Shown piece by piece: positions 49,452-57,630 of a stretch of DNA of 57,718 nt. Under the pieces are notes generated by a model that was given only the letters and a program-made list of their open reading frames with translations, did not search any database and had not been told where the DNA came from. Made by a program: the position numbers and the translations under genes. The first letter of the stretch is position 1. Each line of letters starts with the position of its first letter. Source of the DNA: an uncultured Dorea sp. (lineage in GTDB: Bacteria > Bacillota > Clostridia > Lachnospirales > Lachnospiraceae); assembly GCA_910584095.1 (NCBI GenBank), contig CAJTYU010000006.1, positions 1 to 57,718 on the forward strand. The letters are read 5' to 3'.

Positions 49452-49480
49452 TTGAGTTTTCCATAAAATTAGGATATAAT
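49452..49480 (+). promoter_or_regulatory. Promoter of fba
   Basis: TTGAGT, 17 bp, TATAAT, with the ATG at 49534. Confidence 0.75.
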
Positions 49481-49533
49481 GTGTTTGTATGAAAAAGATA
49501 CGAGAAACATTTTAAGGAAAGAAGGTAGGAGTT

Positions 49534-50502
49534 ATGGCATTAGTAACCACAACTGAGATGTTCAAGAAGGCTTATGACGGCGGATACGCAATCGGCGCTT
49601 TCAACGTGAACAACATGGAGATCGTTCAGGGTATCACAGAGGCAGCTGGCGAGCTTAAGAGTCCGGTTATTCTTCAGGTATCTAAGGGGGCGCGCGCTTA
49701 TGCTAATCACACATATCTTGTGAAGTTAGTAGAGGCAGCTATTCAGGAGAATCCGGAGATTCCAATCGCTCTGCATCTGGATCACGGCGACAGCTTTGAG
49801 CTTTGCAAGAGCTGTATCGACGGTGGATTTACCTCGGTTATGATCGACGCTTCTTCTAAGTCATTTGAGGACAATATCGCGCTGACCAAGCAGGTTGTTG
49901 AGTATGCGCACGCACATGGCGTTGTAGTTGAGGCTGAGCTTGGAACACTTGCAGGCGTTGAGGACGAAGTAGTTGTTGAAGCCGGACAGGAAAGCTATAC
50001 ACGTCCGGAAGAGGTTGAGGAGTTCGTGGATAAGACAGGCTGCGATTCTCTTGCAATCGCTATCGGAACATCACACGGCGCATATAAGTTCAAAGCATCT
50101 CAGTGTACACGTAATGCAGACGGCATCCTTGTACCGCCGCCGCTTCGTTTTGACGTACTTGAGGAGTGTACAAAGCGTCTTCCGGGATTCCCAATCGTAC
50201 TTCACGGTTCATCTTCTGTACCGCAGGAGTTTGTTGAGATGGTTAATAAATACGGCGGAAATATGCCAGACGCAATCGGTATTCCAGAGGACGAGCTTCG
50301 TCACGCAGCAGAGCTGTCAGTATGTAAGATCAATATCGACTCTGATATCCGTCTTGCAATGACAGGCAACATCCGTAAATACTATGCTGAGCATCCGGAT
50401 CACTTTGATCCGCGCCAGTATCTGAAACCAGCGCGTCAGGCTGTTAAGGATATGGTAGCTCATAAGATTCAGTATGTATTGGGAAGTGCTGGCAAAATTT
50501 AA
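49534..50502 (+). CDS. fba: Class II fructose-1,6-bisphosphate aldolase
   Basis: 322 residues. Zinc ligands and catalytic residues occur in ALHLDHGDSFE (Asp, His), EAELGTLAG (Glu), GTSHGAYKF (His) and VLHGSSSVP (His), with the phosphate site NIDSDIRLA. It splits fructose-1,6-bisphosphate into the two trioses of glycolysis. Codon use is visibly more restricted than in neighbours (for example GTA/GTT Val, CGT Arg, CTT Leu), as expected for a highly expressed gene. It is monocistronic between its promoter and a terminator. Confidence 0.96.
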   Translation: MALVTTTEMFKKAYDGGYAIGAFNVNNMEIVQGITEAAGELKSPVILQVSKGARAYANHTYLVKLVEAAIQENPEIPIALHLDHGDSFELCKSCIDGGFTSVMIDASSKSFEDNIALTKQVVEYAHAHGVVVEAELGTLAGVEDEVVVEAGQESYTRPEEVEEFVDKTGCDSLAIAIGTSHGAYKFKASQCTRNADGILVPPPLRFDVLEECTKRLPGFPIVLHGSSSVPQEFVEMVNKYGGNMPDAIGIPEDELRHAAELSVCKINIDSDIRLAMTGNIRKYYAEHPDHFDPRQYLKPARQAVKDMVAHKIQYVLGSAGKI

Positions 50503-50515
50503 TTGTAACTTTCAC

Positions 50516-50544
50516 TTGCATTTTTAAAATGATTGAGTTATACT
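50516..50544 (+). promoter_or_regulatory. Possible promoter between fba and the terminator
   Basis: TTGCAT, 17 bp, TATACT, sited after the fba stop codon and only 19 bp before the terminator hairpin. Any transcript from it would be about 45 bases unless the terminator is read through. Confidence 0.35.
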
Positions 50545-50562
50545 AACATGCATAGCAAGAAC

Positions 50563-50597
50563 AAAGGCGTTCCAATTTGATTGGAGCGCCTTTTTCC
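50563..50597 (+). terminator. Terminator after fba
   Basis: AAAGGCGTTCCAA (50563-50575) pairs with TTGGAGCGCCTTT (50581-50593), then further T. Confidence 0.88.
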
Positions 50598-50699
50598 GTC
50601 GCCGCATAGGAATTTGCTTGCCTGAACGGCTGATTTGCTATATTATAGGTAGAAGTAAGTTTCTCTAGTTAGATGTAAACAAAGAAAGGAAACAAAAAA

Positions 50700-52811
50700 A
50701 TGAGTGAGGTTATGAATGTAGCTAAGATATTTGGAGAAGACGTTTTTAATGACACAGTCATGCAGGAGCGCCTTCCAAAGAAAGTCTACAGGGATTTAAA
50801 GAAGATGATACAGGAGGGCAAGGAGCTGGATCTGGCAACAGCGGATGTGATTGCCCATGAGATGAAGGAATGGGCGATTGAGAAGGGCGCGACTCATTAT
50901 ACTCATTGGTTCCAGCCTCTGACGGGAGTTACTGCTGAGAAGCATGATTCCTTTATCTCTGCTCCGATGGAGAATGGCAAGGTGCTTATGAGCTTTTCCG
51001 GTAAAGAACTGATCAAGGGAGAGCCGGACGCTTCTTCGTTCCCGTCAGGCGGACTCCGCGCAACCTTTGAGGCAAGAGGATATACAGCATGGGACTGCAC
51101 GTCGCCGGCATTTGTAAGGCATGATGCGGCGGGGGCAACTCTGTGCATCCCCACTGCGTTCTGCTCTTATACGGGAGAGGCGCTGGATCAGAAGACGCCG
51201 CTTCTTCGTTCCATGCAGGCAATTAGCGAACAGTCTTTGAGACTTCTCCGTCTGTTTGGCAACAAAACGGCTAAGAAGGTTACGCCTTCAGTAGGACCAG
51301 AGCAGGAGTATTTTCTGGTGAATGCGGAGAAGTTTCTGCAGAGAAAGGATTTGATCTATACAGGCCGTACTTTGTTCGGAGCAATGCCTCCGAAGGGGCA
51401 GGAATTGGACGACCATTATTTTGGAACGATACGTCAAAGAATCGCGGGATTCATGAAAGACGTGAACGAGGAATTGTGGAAGGTCGGCGTGACGGCGAAG
51501 ACACAGCATAACGAGGTGGCTCCCGCGCAGCATGAGCTGGCGCCTATCTATGCGGAGTGTAATGTGGCGGTAGACCATAACCATCTGGTTATGCAGACGT
51601 TAAAGCGCGTTGCCTGCCAGCACGGTATGAAGTGCCTGCTTCATGAGAAGCCGTTTGCGGGGGTAAATGGCTCTGGCAAGCATAATAACTGGTCTCTTAC
51701 TACTGACGAGGGAAAGAATCTTTTGGATCCTGGAAAAGCGCCCCATGAAAATATTCAGTTTCTTCTTGTACTTACCTGTATACTGAAAGCGGTAGATGAG
51801 CATGCAGATCTTCTCCGCGAGTCGGCGGCAGATCCGGGTAATGACCACAGGCTTGGCGCGAATGAAGCGCCTCCGGCCATTATTTCTGTATTTCTCGGCG
51901 AACAGCTTGAGGATGTGATCGAGCAGCTGATCAGTACAGGAGAGGCAACCCATAGCTTAAAGGAAGGCGCGCTTGAGACTGGAGTAGATACGCTTCCTGA
52001 TGTTAAGAAGGATGCTACCGACCGTAACAGAACCTCGCCGTTTGCGTTTACCGGCAATAAATTTGAGTTCCGTATGGTAGGCTCCCGCGATTCGATTGCG
52101 GCTCCGAACGTTGTATTAAACACAATCGTGGCGGAAGCATTTGCAGAAGCCTGCGAGGTATTGGAGAAGGCGGATGATTTTCATAAAGCGGTACATGACC
52201 TGATTAAGAAATATGCGACAGAGCATCACAGAATTGTATTTAACGGCGACGGATATGCAGACGAGTGGGTCGCAGAGGCGAAGAGAAGAGGACTGCCGAA
52301 TATCAAATCTATGGTAGAGGCTATTCCGGCGCTTACGACAGGCAAGGCAATCAAACTGTTTGAGCGTTTCCATGTATTTACAGAGGCGGAACTTAGATCC
52401 CGTGCGGAGATAAAGTATGAGAATTACGCAAAGAATATTAATATAGAAGCAAAGACTATGATTGACATGGCAAGCAAGCAGATTATCCCGGCTATTATGA
52501 AATATACAAAGACGCTTGCGGATACGGTGCTTGCCGTAAGAGAGGCCGGCGTGGATGCATCTGTTCAGGCGGAGGCGTTGGAAGAGGTAACCGCGCTCTT
52601 GAAGGAAACGTCAGATGCGCTGAAGGCGCTGGAAGAAATTACAGAAGAAGCGGGAAGTATGGCAGAAGGAAAGGAACAGGCAGAGTTTTTCAAATTTAAA
52701 GTGTTCCCGGCAATGGACGCGCTGCGGACTCCTGTTGATAAGCTAGAGATGATTGTAGATAAAGAGGCGTGGCCAATGCCGTCTTACGGAGATTTGATTT
52801 TTGAAGTATAA
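50700..52811 (+). CDS. glnN: Glutamine synthetase type III
   Basis: 703 residues, the size of GSIII enzymes. Motifs: FPSGGLRATFEARGYTAWD near the N-terminus, VGPEQEYFLV (metal-binding Glu), HNEVAPAQHELAPIY, HEKPFAGVNGSGKHNNWSL (substrate and ammonium site) and NRTSPFAFTGNKFEFRMVGS. It makes glutamine from glutamate and ammonium. GSIII is common in Bacteroidetes and Clostridia. AAAGGAAAC precedes the ATG. It is monocistronic. Confidence 0.96.
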   Translation: MSEVMNVAKIFGEDVFNDTVMQERLPKKVYRDLKKMIQEGKELDLATADVIAHEMKEWAIEKGATHYTHWFQPLTGVTAEKHDSFISAPMENGKVLMSFSGKELIKGEPDASSFPSGGLRATFEARGYTAWDCTSPAFVRHDAAGATLCIPTAFCSYTGEALDQKTPLLRSMQAISEQSLRLLRLFGNKTAKKVTPSVGPEQEYFLVNAEKFLQRKDLIYTGRTLFGAMPPKGQELDDHYFGTIRQRIAGFMKDVNEELWKVGVTAKTQHNEVAPAQHELAPIYAECNVAVDHNHLVMQTLKRVACQHGMKCLLHEKPFAGVNGSGKHNNWSLTTDEGKNLLDPGKAPHENIQFLLVLTCILKAVDEHADLLRESAADPGNDHRLGANEAPPAIISVFLGEQLEDVIEQLISTGEATHSLKEGALETGVDTLPDVKKDATDRNRTSPFAFTGNKFEFRMVGSRDSIAAPNVVLNTIVAEAFAEACEVLEKADDFHKAVHDLIKKYATEHHRIVFNGDGYADEWVAEAKRRGLPNIKSMVEAIPALTTGKAIKLFERFHVFTEAELRSRAEIKYENYAKNINIEAKTMIDMASKQIIPAIMKYTKTLADTVLAVREAGVDASVQAEALEEVTALLKETSDALKALEEITEEAGSMAEGKEQAEFFKFKVFPAMDALRTPVDKLEMIVDKEAWPMPSYGDLIFEV

Positions 52812-52848
52812 GAATTTCTATAGTTTAGAAAATCGTTAGTAAATCTTA

Positions 52849-52903
52849 AGAACCTTGCACTTGGAATCCATATACGGATATGGTATTCTTTGTGTAAGGT
52901 TCT
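52849..52903 (+). terminator. Long stem-loop after glnN
   Basis: AGAACCTTGCAC pairs with GTGTAAGGTTCT, with an inner pairing AATCCATAT/ATATGGTATT. The following ATTTATCTT is only moderately T-rich. Confidence 0.6.
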
Positions 52904-52936
52904 ATTTATCTTATAGGAAGCCGGTTTGTAGTTTTC

Positions 52937-52979
52937 TATATCTTATTGAACATTAGCAGCTCAATAAGTATGCGATATA
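52937..52979 (+). repeat. Hairpin repeat element (single copy, divergent stem)
   Basis: Stem CTTATTGA/TCAATAAG around loop ACATTAGCAGC, with an outer pairing TATATC/GATATA. Loop and tail (AAGTATGC) match the tandem copies at the window end although the stem bases differ in a compensating way. It lies 34 bp before the start of the DUF1700 gene. Confidence 0.75.
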
Positions 52980-53012
52980 AATATATTTTGTTTCTTTTAC
53001 AAGGAGATCAGG

Positions 53013-53465
53013 ATGACGAAACAGGAATTTTTAAGTCGGCTGAAGGAAGCGCTGGAGAATGGGCTGACTGGCCGTGCAGTACAGGAGAATATGGATTATT
53101 ACCGTTCTTACATAGAGGAAGAGGCAAGGAAGGGACGGAGCGAAGAAGAGGTAGTGGGGGAACTTGGCGACCCATGGGTGATTGCGCAGTCTGTTATTAA
53201 TATGGCAGAGAGCCGCGAAGCGGCGGAAGATGTATATGGCGGCGGTGATCCGGGAAATTTTGGCAGACAGGGATATTCGGATACGCAAGTCCATACTTAT
53301 ATGGTGAATAATTGGTGGAAACGGCTGCTGTTTCTGTTGGGGGTTATTGGCATCGTATCGATTGTATTTGCGGTGATAGGAGGATTGCTATCGCTGGTTA
53401 TGCCGATCATACTTCCCGTATTAGTGATTATCATGGTGATAAGGCTGTTCAGACGGATGCGGTGA
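53013..53465 (+). CDS. DUF1700/HAAS-domain membrane protein
   Basis: 150 residues. The N-terminal 60 form the helical HAAS-type domain (MTKQEFLSRLKEALENGLTG and the repeated EEEARKGRSEEEVVGELGDP pattern), and two hydrophobic segments fill about 105-145. DUF1700 proteins are usually partnered with PadR-type regulators; none is adjacent here. The function is unknown. AAGGAG precedes the ATG. Confidence 0.8.
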   Translation: MTKQEFLSRLKEALENGLTGRAVQENMDYYRSYIEEEARKGRSEEEVVGELGDPWVIAQSVINMAESREAAEDVYGGGDPGNFGRQGYSDTQVHTYMVNNWWKRLLFLLGVIGIVSIVFAVIGGLLSLVMPIILPVLVIIMVIRLFRRMR

Positions 53466-53500
53466 AAGAATACGGGAAACGTAATATAATTTGGAAGAGA

Positions 53501-53527
53501 GTGTGTTTTTATGAAACACACTTTTTC
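53501..53527 (+). terminator. Terminator after the DUF1700 gene
   Basis: GTGTGTTT (53501-53508) pairs with AAACACAC (53514-53521), then TTTTTC. Confidence 0.82.
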
Positions 53528-53541
53528 TTTCAGACAAAAGT

Positions 53542-53575
53542 AAAAGACCGATGGGGGAGCCATCGGTCTTTTGAG
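53542..53575 (+). terminator. Second hairpin, terminator-like
   Basis: A perfect 13-bp stem AAAAGACCGATGG/CCATCGGTCTTTT with loop GGGAG. The symmetrical A/T ends suit a bidirectional terminator, although the only gene converging on it lies far away. Confidence 0.7.
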
Positions 53576-53783
53576 GGGAGTATAAATAATTAATAAGGGG
53601 TTGTAGGAAGTGCTTCTTCCTACAAACACTAGTATAATATAGGATAAAGTAAAATGCAAGAAAAAATTAAAAAAATATTAACATTATTCCAAATTTCCCA
53701 TTTTTTTCCAAGATAACCATACATAGAACTAGTAAAACAGGAAATAATAATCTCGTAATCAAATTGATTAGGAGGAAAAAACA

Positions 53784-53954
53784 ATGGCAAATAATCAGAA
53801 TTCAACAAACCAGAATGCATCTAATAGAAATGCATCTAATCAGAACGCATCTAATCAGAATGCATCCAATAAGAATGCGTCTAATAAGAACGCATCTAAC
53901 AAGAACGCGTCTAACCAGAATGCATCTAACAAGAACTTTAGCGACAATTACTAA
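53784..53954 (+). CDS. Small Asn-rich pentapeptide-repeat protein
   Basis: 56 residues behind a strong AGGAGG. After MANNQNSTNQ it consists of about eight repeats of N-A-S-N-(Q/K/R), from a 15-bp DNA repeat, and ends NFSDNY. It has no hydrophobic segment, no cysteine and no charged patches except the Lys copies. It has its own terminator. Asn/Gln-rich short proteins are often produced during sporulation in related bacteria, but I do not recognise this one and give no function. Confidence 0.7.
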   Translation: MANNQNSTNQNASNRNASNQNASNQNASNKNASNKNASNKNASNQNASNKNFSDNY

Positions 53955-53973
53955 GAATCAGAAGACAGAAATG

Positions 53974-54010
53974 AAAAATGGCGTCGTCCCGAGGGCGGCG
54001 TCATTTTTTA
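53974..54010 (+). terminator. Terminator after the Asn-rich gene
   Basis: ATGGCGTCG-type arm pairs with CGGCGTCAT across a short loop, flanked by A and followed by TTTTTT. Confidence 0.8.
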
Positions 54011-54111
54011 TGATATAGGAGATTTCAAAAAGTTTACGCTTGACAGCATAGAAGACAGGCAAGTAAGATGTAAGGACAGAGAACGCAGTTAAATATAGTC
54101 AGGAGAAGAAG

Positions 54112-55266
54112 ATGAAAAGATATGAACTGATTGCCCCCTGTCATTTTGGTCTGGAGGCAGTCTTAAAAAGAGAGATTATAGAACTTGGGTATGAGATTAC
54201 AGAGGTGGAGGATGGACGGGTAAGCTTTTTAGGAGACGCGGACGCTGTCTGCAGAGCCAATATATTTTTGAGGACGGCGGAGAGGGTGCTGCTGAAAGCG
54301 GGCAGCTTTAGGGCTGCTACCTTTGAAGAATTGTTTGATCAGACAAGGAGTCTGCCATGGGAAGAATACATACCTAAAAACGGCAAATTCTGGGTGACTA
54401 AGGCGGCTTCTGTCAAAAGCAAACTGTTTAGCCCCTCTGATATTCAATCTATTATGAAGAAAGCAATGGTAAAAAGGCTTCAGGAGCGTTACCATATGGA
54501 ATGGTTTCCAGAGGACGGGCCGTCTTATCCCATCCGTGTGTTTTTGAAAAAGGATGTGGCGACGGTTGGGATAGATACCTCAGGAGTATCCTTACATAAA
54601 AGAGGGTACCGGGAAGTGGCGGGAAAAGCGCCGATTACAGAGACGCTGGCGGCAGCGCTGATTATGCTGACGCCGTGGAGGAAAGACCGGATTCTGGTCG
54701 ATCCTTTTTGCGGCAGCGGGACATTTCCCATAGAGGCGGCAATGATTGCGGCGGGAATTGCACCGGGCATGAATCGTTCTTTTGTTTCGGAAGACTGGAC
54801 AAACCTGTTGGAAAAGAGACATTGGTATAACGTAGTGGAGGAGGCAAATGATTTGATCAGGGATGATGCGGAAGCGGATATTCAAGGATATGATATCGAC
54901 CCGTCCGTTATAAAGGTGGCTAGGAGAAATGCCCGCGAGGCAGGCGTAGATCATCTGATTCATTTTCAAGAGAGGGATGTAAGGGAATTGAGGCATCCTA
55001 AAAAGTTTGGGTTTGTAATTACAAATCCGCCGTATGGGGAGCGGCTGGAGGATAAGAATGACCTTCCGGCGCTGTACGGGGCCTTTGGCGAGAGCTTTCG
55101 GAAGCTGGATTCATGGTCGGCATATATGATTACAAGCTACGAAGACGCGGAGCGGTATTTTGGAAGGAAGGCAGATAAAAATCGTAAGATATATAATGGA
55201 ATGTTAAAAACATATTTTTATCAGTTTTTAGGACCGAAACCGCCAAGGAAGAAGCGTTCCGATTAG
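54112..55266 (+). CDS. THUMP-domain RNA methyltransferase (RlmL/TrmN family)
   Basis: 384 residues. An N-terminal THUMP-type RNA-binding part (about 1-160, APCHFGLEAVLKREIIELGY) precedes a Rossmann methyltransferase with VDPFCGSGTFPIEAAMIA (SAM site) and the N6/N2-type catalytic motif TNPPYGERLE. It corresponds to the N-terminal half of E. coli RlmL (23S rRNA m2G2445) and to Firmicute YpsC. The methylated base is inferred. GGAGAAGAAG precedes the ATG. Confidence 0.9.
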   Translation: MKRYELIAPCHFGLEAVLKREIIELGYEITEVEDGRVSFLGDADAVCRANIFLRTAERVLLKAGSFRAATFEELFDQTRSLPWEEYIPKNGKFWVTKAASVKSKLFSPSDIQSIMKKAMVKRLQERYHMEWFPEDGPSYPIRVFLKKDVATVGIDTSGVSLHKRGYREVAGKAPITETLAAALIMLTPWRKDRILVDPFCGSGTFPIEAAMIAAGIAPGMNRSFVSEDWTNLLEKRHWYNVVEEANDLIRDDAEADIQGYDIDPSVIKVARRNAREAGVDHLIHFQERDVRELRHPKKFGFVITNPPYGERLEDKNDLPALYGAFGESFRKLDSWSAYMITSYEDAERYFGRKADKNRKIYNGMLKTYFYQFLGPKPPRKKRSD

Positions 55267-55336
55267 GACGGGGAACCTTCTTGCCTGCTGATACTATGGA
55301 AGATGAAGTGATTTGATAAATGAAAGGAAGAGTATA

Positions 55337-55969
55337 ATGGAAAAATTAATATTTGCTACAGGCAATTCCCATAAGATGGTAGAAATACGAATGATACTTA
55401 AAAGCCTGGGAATGGAGATATTATCCCAGAAGGAAGCGGGAATTGATGCCGAAGTCATGGAAGACGGAGCAACATTTGAGGAAAACGCTGTAATCAAGGC
55501 GGAAGCAATCCGAAAGATTGCCGCGCAGAATCAGGAATATAAGAACTGTATCGTGCTGGCGGACGATTCCGGTCTGGAAATTGATTATCTGAATAAAGAG
55601 CCTGGGATCTATTCGGCAAGGTATATGGGTGAGAACACTTCTTATGATATTAAGAATAATGAATTAATTCGGAGACTGGAAGGCGTGCCGGATGAGAAGC
55701 GGACGGCTAGGTTCGTATGCGCCATCGCGGCGGCGTTTCCGGATGGCGCTGTGAAGGTAGTCAGGGGAACCATGGAGGGAAGGATCGGGTATGAGATTGC
55801 CGGAGAGAACGGATTTGGCTACGATCCGATTTTTTATCTGCCGGAGTATGGCTGCACCAGCGCGGAGCTGGCTCCGGAGAAAAAGAACGAACTGAGCCAC
55901 AGGGGAGAGGGACTTAGGAAGATAGGCGCGGTCATTGAAGAGATGAAAAGACAGATTGTCGAAAATTGA
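55337..55969 (+). CDS. rdgB: XTP/dITP pyrophosphatase (RdgB/HAM1)
   Basis: 210 residues. Substrate motif FATGNSHKMVE at the start, ADDSGLEIDYL (catalytic Asp), PGIYSARYMG, GFGYDPIF and ELSHRGEGLRK are all present. It removes non-canonical purine nucleoside triphosphates. The ATG at 55337 follows AAAGGAAG; an earlier in-frame ATG at 55319 is not supported. The yfcE-like gene follows 122 bp later. Confidence 0.95.
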   Translation: MEKLIFATGNSHKMVEIRMILKSLGMEILSQKEAGIDAEVMEDGATFEENAVIKAEAIRKIAAQNQEYKNCIVLADDSGLEIDYLNKEPGIYSARYMGENTSYDIKNNELIRRLEGVPDEKRTARFVCAIAAAFPDGAVKVVRGTMEGRIGYEIAGENGFGYDPIFYLPEYGCTSAELAPEKKNELSHRGEGLRKIGAVIEEMKRQIVEN

Positions 55970-56091
55970 AAAATCGTTACTACTGCTAATGGAAATCAAT
56001 AGATTGTATAATGCTGGTTTTGATGTTAGAATGTTCGTTAGAAAATTTTGCTTTAAATAGAAAACGGTGAAAGGAAAGAGCAGGAATTTGT

Positions 56092-56580
56092 ATGAAGATT
56101 TTGATTATAAGTGATACTCATAGGTCTCTGAAGACGCTGAAAGAGGCGCTTAGAAGAGAAGAGCCTATTGACATGCTGATTCATCTGGGAGATGTGGAGA
56201 GACAGATGGCGGATATTCGGCAGATGGTAGACTGTCCGATACATATGATCGCGGGAAATAATGATTTTCTCTCCGGCCTGCCTAATGAAGAGGAGTTTGT
56301 AATCGGAAAATACAAAGTATTTATTACTCATGGACATGCATATCTGGTAAATATTACAGAGGAGCATCTTCAGGAAACGGCTAGAGCGCTGGGAGCGGAT
56401 ATTGTGATGTATGGACATACCCATAGACCGTCTCTTACGATAGAAGAGGATTTGGTGACGCTGAATCCGGGCAGTCTTACATATCCGAGACAGAGCGGAA
56501 GATGTCCCAGTTATATGGTCATGACTATCGATAAGTCCGGCAAGGCGGCTTTTGAAACATTTTATTTGAAAAGACTATAG
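56092..56580 (+). CDS. YfcE/MJ0936-family metallophosphoesterase
   Basis: 162 residues, the short calcineurin-like form. Metal-binding motifs ISDTHRS, LGDVER, AGNNDF, ITHGHAY and YGHTHRPS are intact in order. Members hydrolyse model phosphodiesters; the cellular substrate is unknown. It commonly sits next to rdgB in Firmicutes, as here. Confidence 0.93.
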   Translation: MKILIISDTHRSLKTLKEALRREEPIDMLIHLGDVERQMADIRQMVDCPIHMIAGNNDFLSGLPNEEEFVIGKYKVFITHGHAYLVNITEEHLQETARALGADIVMYGHTHRPSLTIEEDLVTLNPGSLTYPRQSGRCPSYMVMTIDKSGKAAFETFYLKRL

Positions 56581-56726
56581 CGGATAAAAATCAGAATGAC
56601 TGGCTATTTAATCTATATTTAATCTTTATTTAGTATCTTTTAGATGAATTTTAGTGTATAATAGAGTTATTCGGCGCTTCTGCGTGTACGCGTTTTAAGG
56701 CAGACATGGAAAAAGGGAGAGGGATC

Positions 56727-57605
56727 ATGGCGGAACCTGTTTTGGGGAATCCACAGAATACGATAGAGATTCTTAAGAAATACAACTTTACATTCCAGAA
56801 AAAATATGGACAGAATTTTCTGATTGATACGCATGTTTTGGAGAAGATTATCCGTGCCGCCAGGATACAGAAGGAAGATTTTGTGCTGGAGATTGGCCCG
56901 GGAATTGGTACGATGACCCAGTATCTTGCGCAGGCGGCCGGCAGGGTGGCGGCGGTAGAGATTGACCGGGCGCTGATTCCGATACTGGAGGATACGCTGT
57001 CGAGATATGGGAATGTCAGGATCATCAACGAGGATGTACTGAAGCTGGATCTTGGGAGGCTTGCAGAAGAAGAGAGCGGGGGAAGGCCGATGAAGGTAGT
57101 GGCGAATCTCCCCTATTATATTACGACGCCGATTATCATGGGATTGTTTGAAAAGCATGTTCCGATAGAGAGCATTACAGTGATGGTTCAGAAGGAGGTT
57201 GCCGACCGGATGCAGGCGGCGCCCGGCACGAAGGATTACGGCGCGCTGTCTTTGGCGGTACAGTATTATGCCGAGCCTTATATTGCGGCGTTTGTGCCGC
57301 CCAACTGTTTTATGCCGAGGCCGAAGGTGGGCTCGGCAGTGATCCGCCTGAACTGCCATAAGAAACCGCCGGTATTGGTGAAGGATGAGGAGCTTTTGTT
57401 CCGGATTATCCGGGCGTCCTTCAACCAGAGAAGAAAAACTTTGGCAAATGGCCTGAGCAATGCGCCTGATCTTGCTGTTTCTAAGGATATGATCATAGAT
57501 AGCATCGAGAAGATAGGGAAAGAAGCCAGTGTGCGGGGCGAGACCCTTACATTGGAGGAATTTGCGGGGCTTAGCAATTACATGGCTGATTATTTAGCCG
57601 AATGA
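56727..57605 (+). CDS. rsmA: 16S rRNA dimethyladenosine transferase KsgA (RsmA)
   Basis: 292 residues. KKYGQNFLID, SAM site VLEIGPGIGTMTQYL, IDRALIP, IINEDVLKLD, the catalytic NLPYYITTPI and the late NQRRKTLANGL are those of KsgA. It dimethylates two adjacent adenosines at the 3' end of 16S rRNA. The start at 56727 follows AAAGGGAGAGGG; an ATG at 56706 would overlap that site and add seven residues. Tandem hairpin repeats begin 25 bp after the stop. Confidence 0.95.
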   Translation: MAEPVLGNPQNTIEILKKYNFTFQKKYGQNFLIDTHVLEKIIRAARIQKEDFVLEIGPGIGTMTQYLAQAAGRVAAVEIDRALIPILEDTLSRYGNVRIINEDVLKLDLGRLAEEESGGRPMKVVANLPYYITTPIIMGLFEKHVPIESITVMVQKEVADRMQAAPGTKDYGALSLAVQYYAEPYIAAFVPPNCFMPRPKVGSAVIRLNCHKKPPVLVKDEELLFRIIRASFNQRRKTLANGLSNAPDLAVSKDMIIDSIEKIGKEASVRGETLTLEEFAGLSNYMADYLAE

Positions 57606-57630
57606 CCAGCAAAAAGCATGGTCCTGTACC

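Larger units (their letters stand above)
53466..53783 (+). other. AT-rich intergenic region with three hairpins
   Basis: 318 bp. It contains two terminator-like hairpins (53501-53527 and 53542-53572) and a third, TTGTAGGAAG/CTTCCTACAA at 53601-53625. The remainder is AT-rich without a supported gene. Confidence 0.6.

Noticed and set aside
53764..54018. 84-codon frame over the Asn-rich gene
   Set aside because: It reads the same 15-bp repeat in a different frame (Met/Arg/Thr/Leu-rich); the Asn-rich frame has the AGGAGG and a natural stop before the terminator.
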